NCBI GenBank assembly: GCA_026391805.1
Contig: JAPLDJ010000020.1
Coordinates: 124,001 to 188,000 of the forward strand
Source: Bacteroidota bacterium
GTDB taxonomy: Bacteria; Bacteroidota; Bacteroidia; Bacteroidales; FEN-979
DNA: 64,000 bases
Direction: 5' to 3'
The notes under the pieces were generated by a model. The model did not search any database. It saw only the letters and a program-made list of their open reading frames with translations, and was not told the DNA's origin. Position 1 is the stretch's first letter; every line of letters starts with the position of its first letter. Position numbers and translations under genes: made by a program. This document shows, piece after piece, positions 38,980 through 49,292 of this stretch.

Positions 38980-40815
38980 CTATTCATCCAATATCATCTT
39001 GTGCGTTACGCTTTGGTCATTCACCCTTACGGTATAGAAATAGAAACCGCCTGCCAGGCCTGACAGATCCATGGTAATATAGTTATTTCCGGAAGACATC
39101 CTGCCCATATCGCGCTGCATAACAACTTGGCCGGCAAGGTTGGTCACGGTTAACGATACTGCTGCAACCTGTTCCAACCGCACGCCAATCCTAGTGGAAT
39201 TAATAACCGGGTTGGGGTAATTCTGTGTGACGGAAAAACCGGCAGGCTGCGGGGCAGCAGGAACACCCACAAAGTAATCCTTGTCAAAATCCATGTGATC
39301 GATGAAATTTTTATTGCCTGCACCGGTGCCAGGGATGTCGTCTTCCTGGAACACCACCTGGATCTTCTGGCCCACAATGGGTGCAACGGCAGGGAAAACA
39401 CACTCAGAAAATGCAAACACGGGATCGGTATTCAGGTCTCTGATGCCATTCCAGGTAATGCCGCCATCATAGGAAGAGGTTCCGTACAGGTGACGATAAA
39501 AGTAGGTCCCGTCAGAATATTGGGGGGCCAGGGCTGCCCAGACCACAAATAGCTTATCGTCGGCATCGACGCCGATCTGGGGGCCGGTGGTCAGCCCAAC
39601 GCCGTAATTAGGCTGGCCGGAAGGGATCACAAGGCCTGTGTCCGGAGGATATACCCATCCGATGAGGTTGCCGTGTGCGGCAAGGGAATCCAGCGTAAAG
39701 GAACTGATGATGGTGGAATCGAGCGGGGGCATATCCTCATTCCAGTAAATCAGCCCTTCTGTGGCAGGATAAAAATACCAGCCGCCCGGAGGGGTTGTCA
39801 CAACATCGTGAATGTGGTTCATCCTGCCAAAAACGACGTGCACCTTCCCATGCGAATCCAGTGCGATGGCCGAAGAGCCATCCCCGCCGGCGTATTCAGG
39901 TGAAAGGTCGGGGACGTTGAAAGGCGTAAACGGCGACTGGTAAACCACGATCTTCTGCCATGTTGTGCCGTTGTCGGTCGATTTGAACACCAGGCCGTCA
40001 TAGCTGTCGAAACCGAAACAAAATGCGATCGTGTCGCCGAGCGGCTGGGCCCAGGAATACTTAAGACCGGGTATGGTGAGAAAATGATCCACGCCGAGGC
40101 CATCGATAATAACACCGTTGATGTCCCAGGTCTGGCCACCGTCGGGCGACCTGTAATAGAGCAGTGCATCATCCTGGCCCATATAAGGATCGTCATAAAC
40201 GAGGGCCAGGAGATGAAGGTACTCATGATTCTGTCCGCTGGTGATCATCGAATGCCATACCAACGAATGATTGCCGGCCGGCGGAGACAGTACGCTTTCC
40301 TGCCAGGTGCCGGTTCCCTTATTATCTCTTCTGAGAATCTTTATCGGGCCTGTATTTGCAATATACTGGTAATGCGCCACAACTTCGCCGTTCGCTCCCC
40401 ATGGGGCATAGCTCGGAAATCCGTTGTTTGGATCGCCACCCAGGTGATCCACCTCGCCGGTCCATGATGTGCCGTCAAAATAATTGTATCCCGTTCCCCG
40501 GTCAGGAACGCCGCTTTCCCCTTTACCGATCCAGGTGGCGCCGATGGTTCCGTCAGGATATTCATAGATCCTGTTCATTTCATTGCCTGAGTTATAGGTC
40601 TGGGTATCGTACCAGGTTTGGCCGATCGCAGTAATGCTGCGGCTTTTCTGCCCGGGGATGAAAGGAGTGGCAATCGGAATCTTTCCATCAGGGGAGATCT
40701 GCTTTTCTGCTAACACGCGGCCTTTAAGGTCTTTTGAACCGGTCACATAATGGTTCTGCGTCATGGCTGAATTTACTGCCATCACAAGTATTAATAAAAG
40801 GGAGAGATTTCTCAT
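38980..40815 (-). CDS. Secreted BNR/Asp-box protein with T9SS sorting domain
   Basis: 611 residues. A signal peptide (MRNLSLLLILVMAVNSAMTQ) is followed by a mainly beta domain with three Asp-box motifs, SPDGGQTWDI, STDNGTTWQKI and SYDGGITWNGI, typical of sialidase-like beta-propellers. The C-terminal ~90 residues (NYPNPVINSTRIGVRLE to MILDE) form a T9SS type A sorting domain. So it is exported across the outer membrane and probably anchored. Asp-boxes alone do not show sialidase activity, and I see no RIP motif or catalytic set. The stop codon directly abuts a 7-bp satellite. Confidence 0.87.
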   Translation of the reverse strand: MRNLSLLLILVMAVNSAMTQNHYVTGSKDLKGRVLAEKQISPDGKIPIATPFIPGQKSRSITAIGQTWYDTQTYNSGNEMNRIYEYPDGTIGATWIGKGESGVPDRGTGYNYFDGTSWTGEVDHLGGDPNNGFPSYAPWGANGEVVAHYQYIANTGPIKILRRDNKGTGTWQESVLSPPAGNHSLVWHSMITSGQNHEYLHLLALVYDDPYMGQDDALLYYRSPDGGQTWDINGVIIDGLGVDHFLTIPGLKYSWAQPLGDTIAFCFGFDSYDGLVFKSTDNGTTWQKIVVYQSPFTPFNVPDLSPEYAGGDGSSAIALDSHGKVHVVFGRMNHIHDVVTTPPGGWYFYPATEGLIYWNEDMPPLDSTIISSFTLDSLAAHGNLIGWVYPPDTGLVIPSGQPNYGVGLTTGPQIGVDADDKLFVVWAALAPQYSDGTYFYRHLYGTSSYDGGITWNGIRDLNTDPVFAFSECVFPAVAPIVGQKIQVVFQEDDIPGTGAGNKNFIDHMDFDKDYFVGVPAAPQPAGFSVTQNYPNPVINSTRIGVRLEQVAAVSLTVTNLAGQVVMQRDMGRMSSGNNYITMDLSGLAGGFYFYTVRVNDQSVTHKMILDE

Positions 40816-40968
40816 AGGGACAGGTTTTTGGTTTTAGCGATTCAATGGTAAAGGTAATTTTTAATTTCTATCCTCCATCCTCCATCTTCCATCTTCAATT
40901 TTTCACCACAGATTTCACACCTGCCTGCCGCAGGCAGGGATTACACAGATAAATTCCATCCTCAGTCT

Positions 40969-41161
40969 TCAGCCCCCTCCCCTTCAGGGGGTGACTAAAT
41001 TTTTTTTTCTCGCAGAGTTTCGCAGATTAAATCGCAGAGTTTCGCAGATGACTGATAACGTACAAAATAACTCTGCGGAACTTAGCGAATAACTCTGCGT
41101 AACTCTGCGTGACATATTGTTTTTTTACTTTTTGGTCACCCCCTGAAGGGGAGGGGGCTGA
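40969..41161. mobile_element. MITE-like element with perfect 27-bp terminal inverted repeats
   Basis: 193 bp. The ends TCAGCCCCCTCCCCTTCAGG... and its exact inverse at 41135-41161 form a 27-bp perfect terminal inverted repeat. The interior is a long imperfect palindrome of CGCAGAGTT and AACTCTGCG units between T-rich and A-rich arms. It encodes nothing. Its right end touches the stop codon of the giant adhesin gene and it may serve as that gene's terminator. A reverse-orientation relative lies at 55137-55338 and a more distant one at 28479-28720. The remaining spacer to 40816 holds TCCATCCTCCATCTTCCATC low-complexity sequence and a CCTGCC palindrome. Confidence 0.8.
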
Positions 41162-44100
41162 TCAGTCTTTAACACAACGTACTGAGAACGCATTTGCCCG
41201 GCTGGAGGGATAATAAGAGACGCTGGGGTCAATGTCGTTCATCCCGTGCGCCCAGGCTTTGTAAGGCCCGTGAGGCGTGGAGGACCAGAAGAAGGTGGCA
41301 AAGCCCTGGAAGTTCCAGCCGGAGTTGATGTGCCGTGCGCCGGAGAGGAGTGCATTGAAGCCCGAATAGCCGGAATAAAGCAGCGGGAAACCGGCAAAAC
41401 CGTTGTTGATGTAAACTGAAAAGAGGATGTTCCAGTCGTTTTCTGTCGGCACGTGCCATGCCGGCGGGCAGAAGCCCTGGGTTCCTTCGGTCTCTTCAAA
41501 CTGCATCAACTCATCCCATTGGTACAATCCTCCGTTGCTGACGCAATTCATGGGGTTGTCGCCGTAACAGTATTTTTCCCATGCGCAGTTGTCGCGCTGC
41601 ATGGCGGATGACGCGATGACATTGCCATGATCGAGGTTGGCCGCCATCCAGCACTGAGATCCGATGTGTACGGTGGGATAGGATTTGCCGTCACGGATAT
41701 CGGTAAAAGGATTGTCACAGGCAAAGGCAGGTGGCGACTGTACAGTAAAGGAAAGTAATGCCTGGTCGCTGCAGAGGTACTGGTTGGTTACCGAGTAAGA
41801 AATCGAATGATTGCCGACGCCGGCCAAAGCAGGGTTAAAGAATCCTGCAGCTACCCCGGCCCCTGAATAGGTACCTCCCAGAGGAGTTCCTCCTTTCAGC
41901 CGGAAGAGCTTGGCATTGGAGGTTGTTACAATGTCGTTGCAGGCCGTGAAGAGAACCGGCGGTAAGGGGTTCACGGTAACAATTACGCTGGCCGATGTTC
42001 CCGGGCAGCCATTGGCGGTGGGGGAGACCTGGTAGGTGGCGGTTCCGGGATAGTTCGCCGAATTGTTCAATAGCTGTGCGATGGTGTTCCCTGAACCATT
42101 AGAATATCCTGATATGTTGAATGAACTCCCGCTGGCGGTCCAGGTATAGGTCGTTCCGGCAACATGCGAAAGCAAACTGATGTTGCAGGACGTTTCACTG
42201 CAGATGGTCTGGGCGGCAGGGTTGAAATACACATCCGGAACCGGGTAAACCATAACAGTGTAGTCCTTTGCCTGTCCTGTGCAGCCATTGCAAACGGGTG
42301 TGATGTGATAGGTAACAGAACCATTCGTGAATGCACTGTTAAAAAGTACCTGGTTGATGACAGGCCCTGAACCTGCTCCGTAGCCGGTAACCGACGGCGA
42401 TGCTGCGGTGATGGTCCAACTGAAGGTTGTGCCTGCAATGGAAGAGGTAAGCGCAATGTTGGTCGGGGTTCCGTTGCAGATGCTCTTTGAAAGCGGATTG
42501 TTGGTGACCGAAGGCAATGGTTTTACCGTTGCTGTATAGGGTGTCGCCACACCAATACAGCCGGTGTTGGCAGGTGTGATCGTATAGATCACAGTTCCGT
42601 TCACTACTCCCGCATTTGTAAGTTTTTGCCGGATTGAACTCCCGGCCCCGTTGGCAAATCCCGTCACGGTTCCTGATCCCAGTACCGCGGTCCAGCTGAA
42701 GGTGGTTCCGGGCTGGTTGGCGGTCAGAAGGACGATCAGCGAATCACCCGAGCAGATCGACTGGCTGAGTGGTGAGGTTGTCAGCGTTGGCGGCGGTTTG
42801 AAAGAAAGCTTCATCGTATCGGTGACCGTCCCGCAGGGAGGATTGCCCGCGGCTGTGAGGATCAGCCTGACAAATCCTGCAAGAATATCATTTGGTCCCG
42901 GTGTATAAACGGTATTAAGTACATTCGGGTTAGTGAAGGAGCCGTTGCCGGTCGTCGACCATGCTACCGAGGTAAAATTGGCTGCCGTCGCATTACCGGT
43001 GGAATAGGTGAACTGGTTGCAGATAAGGGTATCCTTCCCGGCATATGCTGCAGCGCCTGGCAGAACCGTGACAATGAAATCGGAAGCCGGTCCCGTGCAT
43101 CCGCTGTTCACAGGGGTAATATGATAGGTGACCGTTCCGCTTGTAACTCCTCCGTTGAAAAGCACCTGGCTGATGACGGGACCTGATCCCGGGCCGAACC
43201 CCGTAACGGAAGGCGAGGCGCCGGTGATCGTCCAGCTGTAGGTCGACCCGGCCGGCAGGGAGGAAAGCACAATGTTGGTATTCATGCCGCTGCAGATGGT
43301 CTCCGAGAGCGGATTATTGGTAACAGAAGGCAAAGGCTTTACGGTCGCTGTGTAAGGTGTTGCCGTGCCGATACATCCTGCGTTGGCAGGAGTGATAGAA
43401 TAGATGACAGTTCCGTCCACGATGCCCGGGTTCATAAGTTTCTGCCGGATCGAATTTCCCGAACCGTTTGAAAAACCTGTTACGCTGCCGGATCCCAGGG
43501 CTGCCGTCCAGCTGAAGGTTGACCCGGGCTGGTTGGCCATAAGCAGGACGATCAGTGAATCACCGGAACAGATCGACTGGCTTAAGGGAGATGTGATCAG
43601 TGATGGAGGTGGTTTGAACAACAGTTTCATGGTATCGCTGACAGGGCCGCAGGGGGGATTCCCGTTTGCGGTCAATACAAGGTTGACAAAGCCTGCAACG
43701 ATGTCGCCTGCACCGGGCGTATAAACCGTTGACAGGGTACTGGTACTGGAGAACGTACCGTTACCCGTTGTCGACCAGGCCACAGAGGAATTATTCGATG
43801 CTGTGGCAGTGGAAATAGAATAGCTAAACTGTTCGCAGATCAGCGTATCCCTTCCTGCATTTGCCGTTGCTACGGGTGAATAGTTCACCCTTACGATATC
43901 TGTATCGGGAGCACAAGATCCTGAAGCGATCAGCGACAGGTTCACAAAACCATTGGCAAGGTCGGCCGGACCGGGGGAATAGATAGGATGAAGCGTGCTG
44001 GAGTTGTCGAACGTTCCGTTACCGGCGGTCAGCCAGTGTACGGAGAGATAATTCAGGGCGGACGAATTCGCCAACCGGACGGATGAACCGGAACAGACGG

Positions 44101-47100
44101 TTGTATCCGGGCCGGCGTTGGCCGTGCTGACAGGCAGAACAATGATGCGCACGGTATCGCGGCTCTGGCAGTTGCCCGGGCGGGTGGTAACCAGCTGGTA
44201 GATCAGGGTATCGGGCTGGGCGACAAACCCGGGATAGGTGAACTGGGGGTCGGATATCGTGTTTGAATTCAGGTACGATGAAGGAATCCAGATATAAGTG
44301 TAACCTGTGATGCCCGGTGTGCCGATGGCCGTTGTGACCTGTACGCAAGCCGTCACATCCGGTCCGGCATTGTCGAGGTGAATAACCGGTATAGGCAGGG
44401 CTTCATCGCTGCAGGAACAGACATTATCGTTCAGCCGCAACCCGGCCAGCAGCTGACAGACCTTGCCGGCAGGTGCAGGAAAGGTTGCCACCACGCTGAC
44501 ACTATCGCCGGGTGCAAGTCCGGCAACACTGACATTCTGTGAGAAAAGCGAATCAGCACCCACATCATCGGCAACTCCGTTGTTATTCCCGTCATGAACA
44601 AAAACCACCTTAAGAACCGCGGAATTAAGAGGATCAATTCCGGTGTTCTTCACTTTATAATGTACAGTTATGATTTCACCGATAGTACCGTTGGGAATGC
44701 TACTGGCCGAATAAACCGGAGTGAACCCGACGTGATCCTTTATCACCGGCCGCTGGGAAATGACAGAGGCGGTGATCGACTGGATAACACAGCTGTCGCC
44801 GGGTGTCAGCGAACAATAAACCTTTCCGACCAGTAATGTGGTTGTTTCCATCGGCAGGGTATCGCAGGTCAGCGTCCCGGGATCGATATCATGAAGCTCA
44901 AAGCTGAAGACAATGGAGTCGTTCACTGTCAGGTTGGGCTGGATGGAAAAGCGGATGTAGCGGTCACCGCCGGTGATCGTATTGGAAGCCACGCCTGACG
45001 GGCCGTTGTGAATGTTCACCAGGGAGGCGTTCACGTAATCATAAGCATCGTCGATGGTAATTCCGAGCTTTTCGATGTTCGAAATGTTATTCGGGCCGAG
45101 GTTTATGATCTTCACCCTGACGTCCGAATTGGCGCTGCAAGTGAAAAAAGCATCACTGGTCGAGGTGCTGATCACATAAAGGTTAACATTCGTGGGAAGG
45201 CCGGTGATCAGGAGAGGTTCTGTATAGGATGTCCGGGTCTTTACATCGCTGCAGGAATTTGTTGCCGATGCAGTAATTTTCAGCGAGGTTCCGGATATGT
45301 AATCACAGTCGGTCAGCAGCCTGAAGCGCAGCCTGTAGCCGTTCTTCGGGATGCTGTCGACCCCTTTCAGGACGGGAACACCATTGGGATCGGATGAGAT
45401 ATCGTACACCCATTTGTTGCTTCCCGCGGGAAGGTTCACCGGGTCGCCCAGTGTTTTCCATCCTCCGGTAGTATAAGGAAATTTAAACCCGGACTGGCCG
45501 CCAAGGATCGCGCTTCCCGGGGGCAGGGCGACCGTCAGTTTGAGGTTCCTTGCAGTGGAAAGTTGTGAATTTGTGACCTCCGATTCATAAACGAGGGTAT
45601 CACACAGCTCGACCGGGTTTACTGGCGATAAAATCGAAAGGTTCAGGCTGATCTCCTTGGGATCGAGGTAGAGGTAAGCATTGTTCTCTGTACATAAAAA
45701 TCCTGACGGAGGGTAACCGAGCTCAGGTGTCATCGGGTACCCTGAACAGCTGTACCCGCTCCTGACCTTCAAACTATCGTAACTGCAGCTGTTATAAACC
45801 GCCCGTACACGGTAGATGTGACAGGCATTACTGGTATAGGAGCCCAGCTGGGCCCATGTTTTTCCGGGACCGTAGGAACTGATGGCCACGGGCACTATCA
45901 CAGGGAAATTCGTGATGTCGGAGATCTCGGTCACCTGGATTCCGCCTGAAGTACTCTCTAATGCAAGCCAGTTATTGTCGGCAGAGAAACTGCGCAGATT
46001 GCACAAACGGACGGTCCACAAGACCGTATCTGTCAGGCCTTCCGCGGTTATGATCAGGGGTGTCAGGTTGACCAATGGAGCGGTGTAGGAAATGGATTTG
46101 GTGGAGGTGCTTGTTCCCCGGATGCCCTGCTTGTCGGCGTAAAACTGGTACCGGCCCCGGGCATCCATGGAGTATGTATAATCTCCTGTGGCCTTGCAGG
46201 ACGGCACCGCATAAAAAATAATCCGGTCAAGATCCGAAGAGCAATCATAATAATCGGAATAGTTCCATAAGGGAGTTCGGATAAACGTCAGTTTGGTGCC
46301 TGTCGGACCGACAGTGATCAGCGGATCCGGGATTACTTCTGTCAGATAGGCGGAAGTGTTATCCTGGTTATAGGAATGCTTTGCACTTCCGGCCTGATAA
46401 ACGAATCCTTCCGGAAGGGTAAAGATCAGGGTATCGAGAACATTGTAAGGCCGGATCTCATTCGGGAATGCAATATCGCCCCCGCAGGATTCCATGGAGG
46501 TATAAATCAGTCCTTCATACAGGAAGGATGTGCATCCCTGGAGGACGATCTGCTGGTAGAATGTCGAGACGGAAAAATTATACTTGCTTCCGAGAACATT
46601 AAAGATCGTACCAATATCATTGCAGGATTTGGAAACTTTTGTATCGGTCCAGTAAAAGCTGCCCCTGAACGTGGGTACCGTGATCCAGTTGGTCTGGGCC
46701 AGGTTTTTTACACTCCCGTAAATCACATACCGGATTGAGTCGCCGGCAGTGAATGAATAGCCGCTCAGGCAATTCCCCGGATTTGTCAGGTTCCCGAACC
46801 AGGTGACAAGCGATGAAGTTGCGCCATTGGTGATCTGCGGATTCAGACCTGAACAGGTATGCCAGGTGGATGTTTCATTGTCAAAGAAGAAGAGTGTGTC
46901 GGCCAGGTAATTAAAGAAGAGCTGGTTTCCCCAGCCTCCGCCGAGAGAAGTATGTGACAGCTTGAAGTACAGACTGTCTACAGGGCCGTTGATCTTTCCG
47001 GCGGCCACGATGCAGATGGAATCGCGGGCCATGGCGTTATCGAGACGCAACCCCGGGGTAGCAGGCGATACCTTCGCTGTGAGAAGATTGTTGGTCCACC

Positions 47101-49033
47101 CGAGGGTGGTTCGTTTGATTTTGAAATAAGATATGGACGGATCGGTGCAGGACGGATTGGGGCATTGCAAAGCAAACACTGGTGAATTGCTGCACCAGTA
47201 GGTGAAATAACGATCCTTATAACTGATCTTATCACACCAGAATTTCAGTTCGGCATGAACGAAACCGGTCGTTGAATGGGGGAGAGTGCAATCGAGCATC
47301 AGCGGGACCCTGAAGAGTCCCCCGGTAAGAATCTTACTTCTGGAGAGATAATAGAAGACGGTATCACCATGAATATCCGGCGGGCCCATGCTTACGCCCT
47401 TGAAAGTGGCCGTACCCGCCGCAATCGTCACCCCGGGAGGGAGGATCAGCTTGTAAAACACGGAGTCGTTCGGGCAGCCGTCGGCGCCAACAGAGGTGCT
47501 TGTATTGACCAGGTGTTCCATCCAGACCGGCACGAGGTTGTAAAAATCAGACGGGATCGTATGCTGAACGGTCCGCGTATCATAGGTCTGAAGCATCAGC
47601 AGGTTACCATTGGGGAGCCAGTTTACGCCAAAGGGAATACTGCACTGGTTTTTGTAATTGTACCCGTACCGGAATGCCTGCCAGGCCGAGTTCGTCCATC
47701 CTGCTCCGCATGTATTCTTTACCGGGATGGAGGTTAAAGCTGCAGCCCAGTCATAATAGGTGTGTGCTTTAATCGTGATGCTTTTCCCAACCGGAAGATC
47801 ATCGAAGAAGCCGTCACCGTCCGAATCCTCCAGTCCGGTCCCGGCACCATCGGGATCGGTTGTATACTGGAGCTTCGTATAATAGGCATATTGTCCGTTG
47901 AGGGCGCCGGCGGCATAATTGTAACTGGCCTTCAGGGCATGCCCGGCCACCGAAAAGGAATCGATCTTGTTCAGCCAGTTTGAATTCGGGTAATAGGTCG
48001 ATCCGCCCGAAGAAAATCCGCTGAGGATGGAAAGGTCAAAAGCAGTACCGGCGCCGGTGCCGTTGTTCGTTACGGTAAATTCGACCCATCCGCGGTTGTC
48101 GATGAAACCCCATCCGACGTTGTTGTTGGTAAAGGCCATGCCGATGGAGGTGGTTCCGGCAGCTGGTGAAACGGAAGGAAAGGATGCATAGAAATTACAG
48201 ATCTGCCCGTTGCATCCCCATGCGGCTTTGAGGGTCGACTGGCCATTTGTACAGCCGACCAGCTTAACCGTTTCCCCGATCACGACAGTTTCTCCCGCGT
48301 CAAACAAACCGTTTGCCCCCGGGAAATCGCTTCCTGTTAGGATTATTGTATCGACCCTGAGCGGGCCGGGCCCGACATAAGGATGAAGAACACCGATTGT
48401 GGTTGACAGAACCTGGATATCGGAAGTGTGTTCGTCAAGAATATAGAGCGTATCCAGCGTAGAATTGATCCCCTGCTGCTGGATGGTGATATTCCTTAAG
48501 ACCGTCGTATTGACCGGGATTACCGCTGCAGCAGGCACGATGCTGGTGATGACCGGTTCGGGATAGTAATAGTTCTGCAAAGGAGTGTCAAAGCCTGTAT
48601 AATTGGAGCTGTTGTAAGTGACGGTGTAGTTGAAATTCTGGGTATTGGCATATCCGCAGAACAGTCCAGCATTGTATGTGACTGTATGGGCTGAATTATT
48701 CAGGATATCAGGAAGCGAAAAGACCGGTTGGCTCAGGTTGCTGATGTTTAATTCTGTTGCACCCACTACAGATCCTGGTGTATACCTTGCACCGGTAGGA
48801 AGCGATACCAGCAATGTGGCGCCTGTCATTGTACTCCCGGTCGTATTGGCAACCTGGAGGGAAAACATTCCATCCGCCCCGCAGATGACCAGCGACGAGG
48901 GTTTTCCTGTTGCGCTCACCATGACCTGGGCTGTTATCACCGTCGGAGCGAAGATTAATACCAGTACCCCGATGAGGATACGGCGGCGGAAATGGGCAAA
49001 GGAAATGTGTGTAGATATGTTTTCCTTGTTCAA
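41162..49033 (-). CDS. Giant secreted repeat protein with PKD-like repeats and FISUMP C-terminus
   Basis: About 2623 residues. The likely start is TTG at 49033, with AGGAG five bases upstream; it gives MNKENIS, an RRR n-region and a hydrophobic signal peptide ending ITAQ. A TTG at 49072 is also open but lacks such a site. The N-terminal two-thirds contains DUF11-like and unknown beta domains with many paired cysteines. Then come PKD-like/SprB-type repeats (SICSGDSLIVLL, ATPYTATVKPLPSVTNNP), including a ~270-residue block present twice in tandem. The last ~170 residues are a FISUMP domain (DGKSYPTVHIGSQCWMAANL, CPPAWHVPT, SVRCVKD). No T9SS sorting domain ends the protein. Probably a surface adhesin. 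Confidence 0.85.
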   Translation of the reverse strand: MNKENISTHISFAHFRRRILIGVLVLIFAPTVITAQVMVSATGKPSSLVICGADGMFSLQVANTTGSTMTGATLLVSLPTGARYTPGSVVGATELNISNLSQPVFSLPDILNNSAHTVTYNAGLFCGYANTQNFNYTVTYNSSNYTGFDTPLQNYYYPEPVITSIVPAAAVIPVNTTVLRNITIQQQGINSTLDTLYILDEHTSDIQVLSTTIGVLHPYVGPGPLRVDTIILTGSDFPGANGLFDAGETVVIGETVKLVGCTNGQSTLKAAWGCNGQICNFYASFPSVSPAAGTTSIGMAFTNNNVGWGFIDNRGWVEFTVTNNGTGAGTAFDLSILSGFSSGGSTYYPNSNWLNKIDSFSVAGHALKASYNYAAGALNGQYAYYTKLQYTTDPDGAGTGLEDSDGDGFFDDLPVGKSITIKAHTYYDWAAALTSIPVKNTCGAGWTNSAWQAFRYGYNYKNQCSIPFGVNWLPNGNLLMLQTYDTRTVQHTIPSDFYNLVPVWMEHLVNTSTSVGADGCPNDSVFYKLILPPGVTIAAGTATFKGVSMGPPDIHGDTVFYYLSRSKILTGGLFRVPLMLDCTLPHSTTGFVHAELKFWCDKISYKDRYFTYWCSNSPVFALQCPNPSCTDPSISYFKIKRTTLGWTNNLLTAKVSPATPGLRLDNAMARDSICIVAAGKINGPVDSLYFKLSHTSLGGGWGNQLFFNYLADTLFFFDNETSTWHTCSGLNPQITNGATSSLVTWFGNLTNPGNCLSGYSFTAGDSIRYVIYGSVKNLAQTNWITVPTFRGSFYWTDTKVSKSCNDIGTIFNVLGSKYNFSVSTFYQQIVLQGCTSFLYEGLIYTSMESCGGDIAFPNEIRPYNVLDTLIFTLPEGFVYQAGSAKHSYNQDNTSAYLTEVIPDPLITVGPTGTKLTFIRTPLWNYSDYYDCSSDLDRIIFYAVPSCKATGDYTYSMDARGRYQFYADKQGIRGTSTSTKSISYTAPLVNLTPLIITAEGLTDTVLWTVRLCNLRSFSADNNWLALESTSGGIQVTEISDITNFPVIVPVAISSYGPGKTWAQLGSYTSNACHIYRVRAVYNSCSYDSLKVRSGYSCSGYPMTPELGYPPSGFLCTENNAYLYLDPKEISLNLSILSPVNPVELCDTLVYESEVTNSQLSTARNLKLTVALPPGSAILGGQSGFKFPYTTGGWKTLGDPVNLPAGSNKWVYDISSDPNGVPVLKGVDSIPKNGYRLRFRLLTDCDYISGTSLKITASATNSCSDVKTRTSYTEPLLITGLPTNVNLYVISTSTSDAFFTCSANSDVRVKIINLGPNNISNIEKLGITIDDAYDYVNASLVNIHNGPSGVASNTITGGDRYIRFSIQPNLTVNDSIVFSFELHDIDPGTLTCDTLPMETTTLLVGKVYCSLTPGDSCVIQSITASVISQRPVIKDHVGFTPVYSASSIPNGTIGEIITVHYKVKNTGIDPLNSAVLKVVFVHDGNNNGVADDVGADSLFSQNVSVAGLAPGDSVSVVATFPAPAGKVCQLLAGLRLNDNVCSCSDEALPIPVIHLDNAGPDVTACVQVTTAIGTPGITGYTYIWIPSSYLNSNTISDPQFTYPGFVAQPDTLIYQLVTTRPGNCQSRDTVRIIVLPVSTANAGPDTTVCSGSSVRLANSSALNYLSVHWLTAGNGTFDNSSTLHPIYSPGPADLANGFVNLSLIASGSCAPDTDIVRVNYSPVATANAGRDTLICEQFSYSISTATASNNSSVAWSTTGNGTFSSTSTLSTVYTPGAGDIVAGFVNLVLTANGNPPCGPVSDTMKLLFKPPPSLITSPLSQSICSGDSLIVLLMANQPGSTFSWTAALGSGSVTGFSNGSGNSIRQKLMNPGIVDGTVIYSITPANAGCIGTATPYTATVKPLPSVTNNPLSETICSGMNTNIVLSSLPAGSTYSWTITGASPSVTGFGPGSGPVISQVLFNGGVTSGTVTYHITPVNSGCTGPASDFIVTVLPGAAAYAGKDTLICNQFTYSTGNATAANFTSVAWSTTGNGSFTNPNVLNTVYTPGPNDILAGFVRLILTAAGNPPCGTVTDTMKLSFKPPPTLTTSPLSQSICSGDSLIVLLTANQPGTTFSWTAVLGSGTVTGFANGAGSSIRQKLTNAGVVNGTVIYTITPANTGCIGVATPYTATVKPLPSVTNNPLSKSICNGTPTNIALTSSIAGTTFSWTITAASPSVTGYGAGSGPVINQVLFNSAFTNGSVTYHITPVCNGCTGQAKDYTVMVYPVPDVYFNPAAQTICSETSCNISLLSHVAGTTYTWTASGSSFNISGYSNGSGNTIAQLLNNSANYPGTATYQVSPTANGCPGTSASVIVTVNPLPPVLFTACNDIVTTSNAKLFRLKGGTPLGGTYSGAGVAAGFFNPALAGVGNHSISYSVTNQYLCSDQALLSFTVQSPPAFACDNPFTDIRDGKSYPTVHIGSQCWMAANLDHGNVIASSAMQRDNCAWEKYCYGDNPMNCVSNGGLYQWDELMQFEETEGTQGFCPPAWHVPTENDWNILFSVYINNGFAGFPLLYSGYSGFNALLSGARHINSGWNFQGFATFFWSSTPHGPYKAWAHGMNDIDPSVSYYPSSRANAFSVRCVKD
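42246..43868. repeat. Tandem duplication of an ~810-bp coding block
   Basis: Blocks at about 43053-43868 and 42246-43052 encode near-identical ~270-residue segments, each with AGxDTLIC, SVAWSTTGNG, NPPCG, SICSGDSLIVLL, GCIG and SYTW/TFSW plus GCTG motifs. They are in frame inside the giant repeat protein. Confidence 0.8.
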
Positions 49034-49038
49034 TTTTT

Positions 49039-49043
49039 CTCCT
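49039..49043 (-). promoter_or_regulatory. Shine-Dalgarno deciding a TTG start
   Basis: AGGAG on the minus strand stands five bases before TTG at 49033. Clear Shine-Dalgarno sites are rare in Bacteroidetes, so this one is good support for a start that is not ATG. Confidence 0.5.
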
Positions 49044-49292
49044 GATTCAGGAATTAACCCTGAAAGATACAAATAAAATCTGATACGTTTTCCGTGGGGA
49101 GGTGAAAATTTAATTCTGCATGTACAGCCCCTCCCCCGGCTCTGCTAAGCGGAATCGCAACGACAACAATGTTTTAGTAATAAGGGAGGTTGCTTCGCTG
49201 CGCTCCTCGCAATGTTACTTCGCTTTTCGCTATTTCGCTATTTCGCTATTTTCATTGAAAAATCCTACCTTTGCACCTAAGCACGATACGAT

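Noticed and set aside
38714-39077. Plus-strand open frames over the tRNA and the 7-bp repeat
   Set aside because: They translate tRNA sequence and a satellite (repeated S-A-V-S-S-R-Q units); a 7-bp repeat without stop codons is open in several frames by nature.
38980-40815. Naming the Asp-box protein a sialidase
   Set aside because: Asp-boxes are structural; no RIP motif, arginine triad or other catalytic pattern could be found.
49033-49072. TTG at 49072 as start of the giant repeat protein
   Set aside because: No Shine-Dalgarno and a poor N-terminus; TTG 49033 has AGGAG five bases upstream and starts a good signal peptide.
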